NCBI RefSeq assembly: GCF_003945595.2
Contig: NW_024104421.1
Location: 9,114,001 to 9,178,000, forward strand
Length of the DNA stretch: 64,000 nt
Direction of reading: 5' to 3'
Origin: Pipra filicauda
Lineage: Eukaryota; Chordata; Aves; Passeriformes; Pipridae
A program made the position numbers and the translations under genes. This document shows positions 25,401 through 38,149 of this stretch, one piece after another. Every line of letters starts with the position of its first letter. Position 1 is the stretch's first letter. The notes under the pieces were generated by a model that did not search any database, was not told where the DNA came from, and worked only from the letters and a program-made list of their open reading frames with translations.

Positions 25401-27801
25401 ATGCAATATGATACCAGTTTATATTGCATAGCACTTCTAACTAGACAGCCACAGCCCACTTTTTCTACAGAACTCCAGCTTCATTAATGACTATGACAAA
25501 TGGTGCTCACTGAAAATTGGTCTTTATTTGGCCGTTCTTCACAGTCTCATTTTTCAATATATGATTGTATCAATTATTTAACGTGCCATCCAAACCCTGT
25601 TCTGAATATAGAAACTTCACTGTGTACAGAAATATTTCTAATGGGCTCTTGCATTAGTGCCAATGGATCAGTTCAAAAGGAACATGTGACTGTACACAGG
25701 ACTTCAGAACCCTGGAGTTATGTGATCATACTCCACACATGATGTAAAGGAAGAGTAAAGATATTTCAGAGGGCTGTGTGGGTTGAGTAGACTGCTGTCC
25801 AGGGATGACATATAGAGGGTTACTTAAAAGAAGAAATGCAGTTAAAGGCTTTTCAACTGTGGAAACTTAAAAATTTTACTCAAGGATACAGGATTGCACA
25901 TCCTTGCACTTTGGACAAAAGTCTACCTCTCACGTTTGGTGAAGTATCTAAGTTCTTACTTCCAGTAAAGAGCAGGGAACATTATTATTTCAAAATTTGA
26001 CTAGAGGAGGAGGCAGCAAAGGATTTGATGGTACTCTTACCGTGATGTTGGTTGTGCAATAGTTTATTAGTTAAGCATTGTTAAGTATTAGTTTAGCGTT
26101 GGCATGTTAAAAATCCTCTCTGATAGAGGAGTAAAATGTGTACTCAATAGCCATTCCACTGTGTAAAAAAGCAAGTTCTACTTGATCAGGCAAGAAAGAG
26201 AACAAGGTTGAACCATTATTTCTTAATTTAATGGCTAGAACATGCAGCTGAGAAAGAGGGAGGAAATGAGGGAGCAGCTGCTACCCAAGATAGGGAATAT
26301 CTATTTTACTCTTTTTCCTAATAAGAAGTCCTTTAAAAAATACGAAAAATCTACAATGGAGTGCAGGGCTTTCTGATCCAGTCTTGCTGTTGCCTGGATC
26401 CTAAATCTTGCCCAGAAAATTTATACGCATCGTCCTTTCATGTTGTAGCACAGCTTCAAAAGGAACCAGTGTTTCTACCCTCCCTTCCTTGCATTCCCCA
26501 AAGCCTATTGTGTGGAAGCTCTGAGTATGACTCACTTCAGAAGAAAGGGGAAATTGAGTCTGTACCTCCCACATCCCTGAGAAATGCTGTACTGACTAGA
26601 CTATTACCTAACAGCAGGCACCGCCTTCTTGGCCAGTTAGGTTTTAACAAAAATCAGCAGACAGTAAGGCTTTTAATAGACATAGATGGGAGTTTCTAGA
26701 GACAAATCAGGTTGAAGAAAGCATATTATATTGAAATAGACTATTTACAGTGACATACCTTTCTGTGAATATGCAGAAGTAGAATTTTAGATACTCGTTA
26801 CACTGTGAAGTAATTGAGACTCTTATGGAGATGGGGTGTTTCCAAGATTGGGTGAAAACAGAAATGGGTGTTGGAGGAGCTCAGAATTAGAAGTAGGCTC
26901 TGGCTTAAATTCTCATGGAGGTCTAGTTTCATTATTGTAATCCTTCCAGTCTCTCCATAGCACTTTGAGACAAGTCTTTGGTCTCACTGACCTTAGTTAC
27001 AGGAGTAAGAGGTCAGCACACTTGCTGTGTGGTTTCATACTGCACATCCAACAAACAGCAACCATGTATGCTTCAGAAAATTTCAGATTCTTCGATTTTC
27101 CAGCAGCACCTACGAGGTGTAATAGAAGCTGAGACAGAATCAATTTACCTAGGGAAGCTTTAACTTCTCTAGCCTTGAGATTATTGCCTCCAACATGTTT
27201 CAGTCTCAATGTTAGGTTTTATGGCAAGACTCTGGTAGCTCTCACTCATTCAACAGAGAACACTGAGCAACTATGCACTAAATAAGGCCTGGCTTCGCTT
27301 GGAAGAACTGTATTGTCATGGACTTCGATTGTATCTACATATGCACAAGGGAGGCACAACCCAACTTCCTAAAGCAATTTACATTGCAGTAACATGGGAA
27401 CAAAAATTAGACCAAAAAACCACTGAACATTCAATCCTGCAATATATTGCAGATACTCACATGGGTCATCAGTGGGTCCAGGTTCTTCAAATTTGTAACA
27501 CAGCTGTTTAGCACTTGAGCTGACATAGTAAGTTGTAGTAGCAGAAGACTTTTATCTTCCACTAGGGGGAATGGATACCCATGCTTTGCTGGTGAATTTA
27601 ACAAATCTTTGCTAACTCATGAAGAAATTATGAGACTTGGGGGTAGTAGGTTAACTGGTCCTAAGGCAAAGATTAAGAAAATCATAGCCTGAAAATAGAA
27701 ACACACTCCAAGAATGATGCCTCATTTCCTTTTATCTGTCTGGGTTTCTATCAGCGTTTAGAAATGCTTAGGTCAAACTGTTTTCCTGCAATTAAGAAGG
27801 G

Positions 27802-27816
27802 AAAAAAAAAAAAAAA
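27802..27816. repeat. Poly(A) run, 15 nt
   Basis: This is an uninterrupted run of 15 A followed by G and more A. No retroelement body is recognisable upstream. Confidence 0.95.
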
Positions 27817-28399
27817 GAAAAATTAGGACTTAAGAAGAACACCAGCTATTGCAAGGTGCACAGTAAAAGTGTCTGAATAGGAGAAATAGGTAATTTATTT
27901 GGTGACTGAAAGCAGGGTCATCAGTTCAAAAATTCTGAGCTACTTCCACCATAGAAACCAGTTCCTGTGCTACACACAATGGCTTGAAGCCTGCTGGTGC
28001 TACCATCAGTCAATTCCCTATAGTCAAGGGCAGCTAACCTGACAAATTGTCTCAGGTGCCTCTACATCAAAATACGGTGAAGCAAAGGTGACATGAGCTG
28101 ACATTTAGTCAAAGAACTTTCCAAAATCACTAGTGACGTGAAGGTTCCAATTCTGGGATCTTTGGTTACTAAAGGTGGGAGAGCTTTTGAGTTTGGGTCT
28201 CAGTCCTGTGATGTGCCAAGGGCCCTCAGCTCCACAACAAACCTGGTGTATGAATGCTCTTCTGAATGTGTCGTCTTGGACCTCAGTTACTGTTCTCAAC
28301 TTTTATTTTCCCTATGTCTGTTCATTCTTCTATTAATGCCAGTTCTCCGCCCTTTCCAACCCTCATGGGAATGAATTTTCATTCACTGAGGGCCTCTCC

Positions 28400-28462
28400 A
28401 GTTCCCACTGTAGTCAGTGAGTGCTTTGCCTTTGACTTCCATGGGAACAAGATCTGGCCTTT
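28400..28462. repeat. Possible copy of the sauropsid 'gacttcaatggga' interspersed motif
   Basis: The text 'ttcccactgtagtcagtgag' followed by 'tgacttccatgggaacaag' and 'atctggcc' resembles a short palindrome-like phrase that recurs widely in turtle and bird DNA ('ttgacttcaatgggag ... ggatctggcc'). This is from memory; I cannot name the family. Similar text lies near 37.05 and 47.1 kb. Confidence 0.35.
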
Positions 28463-28720
28463 CCTATTCTTTCTCTCTCTTCACCCACCCACAGCTGTCA
28501 TCTATCTATTCTCATGCTGCTTCTCCAGATTTTTTTTAATTCTGTGTCCAATATTATAAACTTCATAATTTTTTTAATATTTCTCTGGCCTCTTTATGCA
28601 TTGTAATCTGAACCTTTTGCTGTTCAACCTCCCTAACTTTTCACACACCCATTCCCTTGTCCCTCTCATTTTGTTTCTTTTCCAGCTTTTGGCTTTCCTA
28701 TTTTAACCTCTCTGACTGAA
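28450..28720. repeat. Pyrimidine-rich block on the plus strand
   Basis: C and T dominate the plus strand here, with words such as 'ctttctctctcttcaccc' and 'cccttgtccctctcattttg'. It contains no clean tandem unit and no recognisable gene. Confidence 0.55.
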
Positions 28721-29013
28721 ATAGGAAACAGAAAAACAAACTAAAGTACTAAGACTTTCACACAGTAGCTGGGTGAGGTGGTGTTTTAGATTCATCAAAG
28801 GGTGTTCGTTTTTCAAATTTTAATAGCCTGGATAGGAATCTTGTTCATTATTAATCTGTGTTAGAATTGTAATGAAACACTGTGGTGGTGGTAATTAAAT
28901 TTTGAGACAGATGCTTCATAAATAAAGAAACATTTCATAAATATCAAATTATACCACTGTCTTAGCATGTGCAGGTTCTCTGTCATTACAGAAATGTGAT
29001 AATTATCTGTGAT

Positions 29014-29046
29014 TATTCGTTATAATTTAAGAATGGATAACGAATA
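29014..29046. repeat. Short perfect inverted repeat (10-bp arms)
   Basis: TATTCGTTAT at 29,014-29,023 is the exact reverse complement of ATAACGAATA at 29,037-29,046, with a 13-nt spacer. Each arm carries a CpG, which is uncommon in this AT-rich, CpG-poor setting. Confidence 0.9.
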
Positions 29047-31371
29047 GAAAATATAGGCATGAAGGAGGGAAGTACCTGTAGCACTGAGGTTGCACTGTAT
29101 CTCTTTTATATATGAGTTTTAGAGGGGGTTGCATTTTAAATTCAGCACTCATTTCAGCAAGGAAAATTAGCATGTGGTTAAGTAGTATCTCTCTTCAACC
29201 GTACATTTAACTGTATGTTTCTCTAACTGCTGAATAGTACTTTTTCTTTGCAACAGGCTCTTTTCTTTGAGCAGTACTCTGTTCCCACTGGTGCCTTCAT
29301 AGATATGGTCAACTTGAAAAATTATTTTGTTGGGTTTTAAAATATATTTTATGAGCAGAGTTAAATAATTATATTTCCCAGTTTTCTTTTGTATTCCAAA
29401 CAGACATAATCTATTCACTGCCTAAATAGGTCCAGTTCAGGCAACAGCAAAATGAAATTCTCACACTTTTTTGTGTCAGAGTACCTCTTTTTAAACCCAA
29501 GGGCCATTTAGAGGAATGAGAGCTGAGACAACTGGCCAACGTACAGCCCTTCTATGAAATCTCTACTTACCTGTGGTATCTGTGATAAGTATTTGACCGA
29601 CATTCCTTAACTTAATTGATAAAGGGAATGATTTGCTCATGGGAAGCTATTTAGTAAATAATATATTTCTGTTACCACCTACCTAACTAGGTTAGAACTG
29701 TGGTCAGATTTAAGAGATACATACACAGGTAATAAGACTGTAAGTAGTAATGAAAGTTTGTTTCAGCAGAGGAGGAAGTTTTCAGTGTGATAAATGTAAT
29801 TTGTTAGAATTCCAGGAAATATGATGCAAGGCCTAAAGGGACAGTAAAGGAATAAGAGAAGAGGATGGTATACGGAAAATTGGTCTTCTCATACATGAAG
29901 AGGTAACAGAATGTGCACAGGTTAAAAGTAGAAATAATAAGAAAGAAAATAGGAGGCACATCACTCCTGGACTTGGATGTTTTAGAAAATCAGATTGGAA
30001 GATACTTCAGGAGAACATCTAGTCATGCAAACAGGAAACACATGCCATCTTGGAGGTGCTCTGAATGGCAGATGAAACATGAAGCAGCCTTGTGATTGCT
30101 TGTTTTGGAACCATGTTGTGATTAGGCACAAAGGAATTTTTTACTGGAAGTGAGACATGAACTAAAGAGAGTTGAGAAAAACTGCCTTTTAATTCAGTAT
30201 TCATTTTCCCAGCAGGTCTTACTATCCCCAAATCATTCTTGACAGAATAATTCAAATCGTTTACCACTTAGTGAATAAATTTTTATTTCATACCAAAAAT
30301 TCTCATTCTTTGTCCATATCATATCTAAAATGAAATGAGATCTTTTATGATTTAATTTTGATTGTTACAGAATCGCAGGCTGCAGGTCTTACCACATACT
30401 TTAAGATACCATATAAAATCTGCATGCATACAGTATTTTATAATCACATGATCAGATAGGAAATTTAGACTATTCATCATTAAACTACCTGAGAAGTAAG
30501 AAGAGAGATCAAGAAATTCTTTATTGCCTTATGTATTAACAAAGTGTTACAGTAAGATCCATTTTGTAAACTGAAGAGAAGTTTCATTTGTGCATCACCT
30601 GGACACAATATTCCTCCAACATATTTGCATATAAATATAGTAGTAGACTCGTATTAATGTTGATATTTTGTGTATGCAGAGGCGTGCTTAGTTGTATAAT
30701 TGTAAATCCTGTAGTAGAGTTGAGTTAACACCTTTGTGGATTTAAATGCAAATCAAGTAGTTCTGGCATTTAATTTTTATTAATCACAAAGTACTCTAAA
30801 CTTTCTCAGAGTCTGATCTTTTCATCCTAAGCTTATTTGATCTTCATCCAAGTAACCAGCATGATTCAGTATTCTCCCAGGATATAATATTATAGTTTGC
30901 AAAGTGATTGTTAAATGCATTAATAATTTCAATGGGATCATTAATAACATCTCTTGTCAGTGACCTAGCTAGGATAATAACTTTCTTGTGACTTGCATGA
31001 AGTAAATTTTTTCTGGGGGGAAGGGTATCCTTTTTCCAGAGGTTTCTAGATGTCTTTCAGTTGTTTTCCAGTGGCTGAAATAGCTTTTAACTGTGGTATG
31101 TCTTGAGGTTTATGCACTCATTTCTAAGAAAATGTGATAATTGGTTAACCAACCATTCCTCTGTAGTTGTCCTGATTGCTTAACCTAACAACTCTACCAA
31201 TATTTTCTGTAAATAACAGTAATTATATGTATTTTTCATAATAATGTCATATTGTTACAGAATAGTTTAAGGCAGCAAATGTCTATTGACAGAAGTCATA
31301 TTAATCTACTAAAATAGTATGGCAAAGAGATCTCTTGTGGACTGAAAATTAATTTGGCACAATTTCAATTT

Positions 31372-31400
31372 TTTTAGAGCAATGTGTCATTGCTCTAAAA
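31372..31400. repeat. Perfect hairpin, 13-bp stem and 3-nt loop
   Basis: TTTTAGAGCAATG at 31,372-31,384 pairs perfectly with CATTGCTCTAAAA at 31,388-31,400 around a TGT loop. The complementarity does not extend outward, so this is a short palindrome and not a typical microRNA precursor. Confidence 0.92.
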
Positions 31401-32244
31401 TAGTACTTTTATGTCAGGATAGTCTGGGTGTTGGTGTATCATTAAGAATCCCAAAATACACTGTAACTTGGAGAAGGACAGCAATCTTCTTCGTCTCCCT
31501 ATTTACCCCTTGCCAGTTTGACAGATTGCTATCTTGCAACATTCGTCTTGCAGATCACGATATCCTTCTTCAATGACAGCAATCTATATCTATACATCTC
31601 TACATTCTCTGTATTGCTGCCTCCTTTTCACTACGTGTAGAATAAAGAAAATTTGACTACTTGTTTGGCCTGCAAAGAGATTTCCACTATTCAAGCAAAG
31701 ATCACTCTTTCTGCTTTGTCTACCTTGCTATGATGTGTAGCAATGGACTTAAGGGTCAAGGTGGCATCTTTTATCAAAGGAAGTAAGTTAATAAAAAAAA
31801 TTCAGTTGTGGAAACAACAGTATAGCCTGCTAAAACAGTGAGAGGGAAATCCCTGCCCGATGTTGACACAATTCACTAGCAACCAGTTCTGTAAGTAGTT
31901 GTCTCTGTGCATTGTCTGGTGTGAGAAAGACAGATTTCAGTGTCATAGGAAAATGAGAGTCTTTAAGTAGATCCTTTTGTAACTGTCCTTCACTGAAATA
32001 TATTCTAGTTACTCTTCTCTGCTGTCTCCTTCCATCTGATATATCCAGCGTTGTATAGCTGATAAGCAAGATTATCAGCAGCAGTCCCACCTTTGACTTT
32101 TTTTGCACATGCATTGAAATGGCAGAATGGCACATCCATAGCGGTAGACTACGAGGCTTGCTATGGTTGGTGTTCTTTGTACAGTGAATGAAACAGCTAA
32201 GCTAATGGGAAGGTAATTGCATATGGAAGATCATTTATTTACTG

Positions 32245-32406
32245 TCCCATCCCTGGCAGTGTTCAAGGCCAGGCTGGATGGAGCTTTGAGCAATCTTGTC
32301 TGGTGGAAGATGTCCCTTCCCATGGCAGTGGGTTTGGAACTAAGTCATCTTTAAGGTGCCTTCCAAACCAAACCATTCTACAGTTCTGTGATTCCATGAT
32401 TCTATG
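32245..32406 (+). mobile_element. CR1 LINE, 3' end (plus strand)
   Basis: This is a 5' truncated CR1 of about 160 bp. It opens in the C-terminal codons of ORF2 ('tggcagtgttcaaggccagg') and continues through 'ttcccatggcagtgggtt' and 'aactaagtcatctttaagg'. It ends in the CR1 tail 'ttctgtgattccatgattc' with the characteristic 8-9-bp repeat units. It is moderately diverged with no coding capacity. Confidence 0.93.
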
Positions 32407-33083
32407 TCTTCTGTCTTTCTAAACCTAGACATTTTAATAACATTTTTCAGAAGCATATTGTTATTATTGTACTTTTGGGAGGTTATCTTGGATCTATTAT
32501 TCTTCAGTCTATTCCCTAGGTCAAGTTAGAGTCACCCATAAGAATCTCCATCTTCAGTCAGCAACCAGTGGGTGCAACTGAGCTGCTTGTAAAAGCTGGG
32601 AAATGGCAGGCATTCTCACGATGACTGTGTCATTGTATGCATTGGCATAAGCATCACTCTTGGAACTTTGCTGCCCTGTTGTGCTTACCCTCTTCCCTTA
32701 CCTTCCCCCCACCCCCAAAAAAGAAGTCCACCATCGGCTACTTTAGTGGTTGCTTTACTTTCCTGAAATGTTTTAGTGAAGCAATGCCTAAACACAAAAG
32801 GAGGGCTCCCAATTAGCTACAGTCAGAATTTGCCAATGAGCTCTAGTTCAGACAATGATTAGTAGGGCGGAAAGGAGGATATTCAATCTGGCGTCATCTT
32901 ACACTGTCCCTGTAAGTGTTGTTTATTATCAAGGTACTAAAAAAGATATTAATTATGCATTGTAGTTTCAGTCCTGTGAAGTCCTGTATCCTGTGACTTT
33001 AATTCTTCTTTGCACGCAGGCAAGCTGCGTAAGTATTTATCTCCTCTGTTCAGATGAGAGGCTGAAACTTATGTTGTTAGCAT
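32407..33083. other. Non-coding, unassigned
   Basis: I see nothing recognisable apart from a C-rich and A-rich junction near 32,705-32,722. Confidence 0.65.
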
Positions 33084-33181
33084 TACAGAATCATAGAAAT
33101 TAAAGATGGAAAAATTTTATTAGATCATCTACAGTAGTAGTTCATCATCTTGCCAATACAAGCATTTTACTATAGAACAAT
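33084..33181 (-). mobile_element. Old CR1-type LINE 3' end (minus strand)
   Basis: 'cagaatcatagaaattaaag' followed by 'gatggaaaa', 'tattagatcatct' and 'cttgccaatacaagc' reads as the reverse complement of an old amniote CR1 3' UTR, whose family phrase is roughly 'gaatcatagaa ... ggtcatctagtcca'. It is much more diverged than the other CR1 ends in the window, so it is an early insertion. It directly abuts a MIR-like piece. Confidence 0.65.
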
Positions 33182-33282
33182 GACTCTTTGCCCAAAGCCA
33201 CAGAGAGAATCAGTGTCAGAGCCAGGATTAAAACTCAAGGAGTTTCTGGCTCCCTGTCTTCTACTCAGACAGCAAGAGCATA
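33182..33282 (-). mobile_element. Old MIR-like SINE core (minus strand)
   Basis: The blocks 'ctttgcccaaagccacagag', 'agtgtcagagccaggatt' and 'aaactcaaggagtttctgg' then 'ctccctgtcttctactcag' are the reverse complement of the MIR core. The family phrase is 'ttgcccaaggtcacacag ... ggcagagccgggat'. The order is complete from the core through the tRNA-proximal part. MIR-like SINEs are ancient and in birds only degraded copies remain, which fits what is seen. Confidence 0.75.
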
Positions 33283-33552
33283 CTGAAGAAAAGCTAGATT
33301 GTCCAAACATTAACAAAAACCAGCAGGGATGATTTGATTAATTCAGATTTGTTGCTAAAAGACCTGTAGTGGTTTTGATTAGCTCTTGGGCCCTCATCAG
33401 GCTTGGAGGGGTGTGTGTGGTAAATTTCCTTTTACCAGTATGTTACCTAGAAGATCCTGAAGTGATATGTGTTCTTGAGAAATATGCAATTAAAACACTA
33501 CTTCAAGCAAATCCCTATGAATATCTGGATCAGCATCTTTGTGATAAATAGG
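33283..33552. other. Spacer between two old SINE-like pieces
   Basis: I see no recognisable feature. It includes a 'ggggtgtgtgtgg' word near 33,408. Confidence 0.5.
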
Positions 33553-33668
33553 TCAGACTTAATCCTGTAAGCTCTTGAAGACAGGGGCTCTGTTTTCAAT
33601 ATGTCCATACAGTGCCTTACTGGACATCTTGAACAGCACTGTGATATGTATTAATAATAATTAATATT
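33553..33668 (+). mobile_element. Old amniote SINE/LINE 3'-tail remnant
   Basis: 'cctgtaagctcttgaagac' then 'aggggctctg', 'catacagtgcct' and a closing 'attaataataattaatatt' match a phrase common in turtle and crocodile SINE tails ('tgtaagctctttggggcagg ... tacagcgcctagcaca ... aataataat'). The family name is uncertain, and the match is from memory. Confidence 0.5.
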
Positions 33669-35504
33669 TCTTTATTGGACATGGCAGCTAAAGTTAGAAG
33701 TTATTTCTGAGGTGTAACTTTGCTTGTTCATAAACTGCTGCACTATGATAATTCTATATGCTTAGTCTGCAGGGCTATTTGTGAATACCAGTTATTATGT
33801 ATCCTGCATATATTTGCAAGGATGAGTAGTACATGGGATGTACTTACTATTGTTATTATTACTGCACAGCTATGTATATACTCAGTATATCTACAGATGC
33901 TCATGTAGTGCCTACAGAAAGAACACTTAAAAAGTCAGTACTTGCTGTACAGCTTTATTTTCACTTCCACACCAGAATTTTCACACACGTTTGTATAATG
34001 AAAGTATTATTATTATTAGGACTGGAAAAACTGCCTCGTTTTGCAGGTGTCAGATGTATCTCATTATAAAATCTTGTTTTCAGTAGCTAAACTCTAACTG
34101 TGTAAAGAAACTTTTCATTTATGTATCCATGTCAGATACGATCTTTTTGAGAAATTTCTAAGAAACCAAGGAGAAAAATTGAAACTATTTTAATGAGAAC
34201 ATTTGAAATCTTGTGTTTTGTAATAAGGATTTGTCAAAAGGTGATCTTTATTTTGGATGTCTGTTTTGAACAAATTTTTCACGATATTGTGAGCTGTTCT
34301 GGAAGCAGTTTTTCTTCACTTTTTCCCACTTAAAAATGAAGTTTTTTACTAATCTGATTCTGTTTACTCTTTAACACCAAAGTTTTTACCTCTTCAAGGC
34401 TCTTTTGGTCCTTCCCCCATTGTCAGATGACTTCTCAGAAACTAACAAATGACACTCAGTGTTGAGTTTTACATCCCATTTTAGCAGGAATCTGAGAATG
34501 AGTGGTTACATGCTGTGGCAATGCAGAAGATAATGCCAATTAACTCTGCATGCAGCTAAGGTTGTTCTTTCACAATCACTTGAAGATGATCTAAGTAGAT
34601 GCTTCTGCCAAAAGTGGTGACCTCACCTATCCCCAGACAATGGTGGCATGTTCCTGCTTCTTGACTTTTAGAGAACTAATCCAGATAAAGACTACTAACT
34701 TTTCAGCTGAATTACTCTGCTAAGACTGTAGCCATGCATATGTTAGCACAGGAGTGGGAGTAAGACTTTTTGCCTATGGCAGGGACAGGGAATGCTACCT
34801 CATATGGTACTAGCAGTCATGTCCTTCTCACCTTTCTGTGGACTATATATAATCTTTAAATTCAGTCAACAGTCTGTTAGTATAGAGATTAGTTGATCAG
34901 ACAGGGTTGGTAAACATGAGCAACTTCTGAATATGTTACTTATGAAACTTATCCCTTACTTGAAAATTATTAGGGATAGTCGTAGGGATCTTTTTCGATG
35001 CCTATGTTTCCTTTATTGAATTACAGACCACCTGATTTGCACATATAATTTGGCTATAGAGGATAGAATTCATTTTACTCAATTTTAAGTGTCTGTAATG
35101 TAACTTTGGAAACTGAACTGACCACCTAGGCTCCCTTTATTCATCAATGAAATGTTATTGAAACTATTAGATTGGGAACTCTTTCAATAATCTGTCCTTA
35201 GAAGGATTAATCATGGTCTAGAAATGCCTACTTTGCTCTATCGAGTAAATAAAAAAATTAATCCCCTGCAGATGACTAGCCACATGACAACATATACATT
35301 GTTCTATAAAATGAAGCCAATCAAAAAGCATAACCATCTAACCCGGTAAACTCAAGGACTGGTTAAAAAAGGAGAACAAAAACATAAGGCTTTCTTATGG
35401 GCATATCCATGCTAACTTTTGTGCTTGTCATTTGAGTCTTACCAGTGTAACACTGCTGTACCACCAGATCAGATTTTCTGTTTTACTTGGAGCAGCAGTG
35501 TCCA
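33669..35504. other. Non-coding, unassigned
   Basis: I see no gene. A short ATT tract lies near 34,008-34,020 and the segment is otherwise unique. Confidence 0.65.
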
Positions 35505-35740
35505 GGTTGAAGGTAATTAGATATAAGGAATCAATTCTTCACTATGAGTGTGGTGGGACTCTGGAACAGATTCCCCAGAGGACCTGTGGATGCCCCTTCC
35601 CTGGAAGTGTTCAAGGCCAGGTTGGTTGGGGCTTGGAGCAACCTGATCTAGTGGAAGGTGTCCCTGCTTATAGCAAGGGGGGTTGGAACTAGATCATCTT
35701 TAAGGTCCCTTCCAACCCTAATGATTCTGTAATTGTGTGA
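35505..35740 (+). mobile_element. CR1 LINE, 3' end with ORF2 C-terminal codons
   Basis: This is a 5' truncated CR1 on the plus strand. The C-terminal reading 'LWNRFPRGPVDAPSLEVF' can be followed from about 35,570 up to the stop 'atctag' near 35,646-35,651. The 3' UTR ('ggttggaactagatcatct', 'ttaaggtcccttccaaccc') and the tail 'atgattctgtaattgtg' follow. Upstream, 'atcaattcttcactatgag' is the ORF2 KKFFTV region with a small deletion. It is moderately young, as the C-terminal frame is still readable. Confidence 0.94.
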
Positions 35741-38149
35741 GATTAGGTCAGAGAGACTGGAATTGGTTGAAAAAACCATAATACAGCTGGCAATAAATGG
35801 GGCTGAAGGCAAGAACGACCAGTCAGAGCAATCAACTACCAACTCACTTCTTCTTCTAGACAATAGTGGTCTGTGTCATGCAGCAAGATATATCAGCCCC
35901 ACTCATGACTCGTGGGTATCAAAACAGTGAAATGTGACAGATATTGTGATTTTCCTACTTGGTTGTTTCAAATATATAGGCATTTATTCAAAGTCAAAAA
36001 CTCAAAAGTGAGAATTATCATTAAGTTCATCCCTAGAGGATGCTACACTTTCTATGAAAGGGAGATCTCAGGTGGGAATTCACACAGTTCCTGTTCAAGA
36101 TCAGCATATTCCCTTGAATTAAAAGGTTATACATGCCTATGTAAAAAAAAACAAAACCCAGATATGCCTGGAAGAATGACATTAGTAGCCTCTCCCCACA
36201 TTTCAAGAGGAGGAAAAAACAAACAGGCATGAACATGTAAGTCACTCAAGTATGCTGTTGTACTGCTGCATGCAAACATCTTGAAAGTATTTAAAGAAAT
36301 AGAAAATATTTAAAAAAACCCCAAAACTTTAGGAAAAAATTATCCTTGCAAAATGTAAATAATTTTCTAAAAGTTTTATAAATTTTTTTCTTTGTTTTTA
36401 AACTACATCTGACATGTGACATTGTGAACAGTAATATTGTCATTCTTTGTTTGGTGTTATGTACTATGGACCAACTGAATCAGAGGTCTATCTACCTAAT
36501 GAAAATTAGAGAAATTTTTAAGCATTCATTGAACTGAGGCCAAAGCAAGTAATGTTAACATACAGTTCAATAAATTATGTTTTAGATATAAAAATTAGAA
36601 ATACATTAACTGCAATTGAGTAATATGTAAGAAATAAACAACTCACTTTCCAGCTGGGCATTTATAACCTTTGGCATGTAACTAAGAGTAACTTCATGAG
36701 ATTTAAGTGGTTGAGTCAAGCACTATGCACAGGAGCAGGAGGCATGAGAACAACTTCAGCATATGAGAACAGGGGATGGTCTCAATGAAAAGCACATCTG
36801 TAAGTTTCATATACTGTGAATTCCCTGGCTCCAGTTGGAGATCATGTCATTGTTCTAAATAGTTCTGATATTCCCCCCCCGTGTCAGTGCAAAGCATTGT
36901 TAAAATTTAATACTACCGTGCTGCTCAATTTTTTAGTTTCCTTGGCACACTCCACTGAGGAAGAGAAATGCTTAGGGCTAAAAATGAATAATTTAATTAG
37001 AGTAAGGCCTTCTATTACTGGGCCAAGTTCTGAGTCCTTCAGCTGAGCAGAACTCCCACTAATTTGAGAGGAACTTTTGTTCAGTTGACTGCATAACTTG
37101 AATCATTGTCCCATGTTAACTTCTGGTGGCTTAGTCTCATTGCAGATACACAGGGAAAACATCTTAATCCTGAGGAGTTGAGTCTAAAAATGTGTTACTA
37201 ACAGCCCTCTTCTAAAAGGGCTTTTATGTCCTAGCTTCAGCTTGATTTAATATTCTCAACTGCTGATGATGCTGAGTACCTCTTTTATAGTAGCCGAGGG
37301 TTTGGTTTTGAGTTACTACTGCTGCATTCTAGGAGGGCGAGAGTAAAATTCTTGACTGTTTTTCAATTAAAACAAAATCTATTTGGAAATTACTTGCATA
37401 TTCTTGCAAGATGATTGCTTTTGCTAATCCAGCTGACTATCTCAAATTCACCACAATTTCAGGTGAGCCAGTCCCTGGGAAATTTTGTTGTGCTGCACTC
37501 AAGGGTGGCTGGATTTCACAGATAGACAAAACAGAGGTTTCTCCTTTCGCTTCTGTTTATGACAGTCAGTTAGCAATATGTTCTGTAATACTTCTGGAAG
37601 AAAGAAATAGTACTGCAAGAAATATGGCTTAAAAGACTATTTTCTAAGGCTTCTAATCTGGCTGCCTGCATTGTTGCTTTGCTCTCAAAGCAAAAGCACC
37701 TTACGTGAGAACTATTATTAACACTTTTATTGCTTAAGGAATTTATTATTAAATGAATGTAAAGGAGAAAACCAGCCAGCTCCTTGTCAAATGTCAGCTT
37801 TTGTGACATAAGGGTAAGATTTTCAGAAGTCTTCAAATTTACTTTACACTATGAGTTTTCAAATCAGCAGGAAAAACAGTATTAACTTTGATGGAATTTA
37901 GGTCAGAATGAAAAAAAGTCATTAGAAATTTCAGAGAAATTGAAAATTTCAACTGGTTAGTCATTTGTTTCTCTCATATACTGACATTTGTGGGAATTTT
38001 TCCATTCTGTTTTACTCATGCCTTGTGACTGAGGTTATCACAATCTTATTCTAAATCTTGTCCTAATAACCTTAGTGTTAAGCCCCTTTTGATGGATTTA
38101 GGAAAAACAGTTTAAGACTTTTGTTTTTCATTCAATGACTTAAAGTGGT
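35741..38149. other. Non-coding, mostly unassigned
   Basis: I see no gene. One possible copy of the sauropsid motif at 37,020-37,110 is listed separately, and a weaker one may lie near 37,860-37,910. A C8 run lies near 36,873-36,880. Confidence 0.6.
37020..37110. repeat. Possible copy of the sauropsid 'cccattgacttcaatggga' motif
   Basis: 'gggccaagttctgagtcctt' followed by 'cagaactcccactaatttg' and 'gaggaacttttgttcag' resembles the recurring phrase 'gggcca ... actcccattgacttcaatggga ... ttttgc'. The two halves of that phrase are inverted repeats, so it may be a MITE relic. The basis is recall, not a search. Confidence 0.35.

Larger units (their letters stand above)
20251..32244. other. Non-coding, unassigned 12 kb
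   Basis: I see no supported gene or recognisable transposon of size. An (ATT)n tract, a purine-rich block, a pyrimidine-rich block, an A15 run and short palindromes are listed separately. The longest open frames, 22,576-22,962 (plus, 128 codons) and 26,361-26,699 (plus, 112 codons), show no domain, no signal peptide and no splice-site context that would make me call them. Confidence 0.65.
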
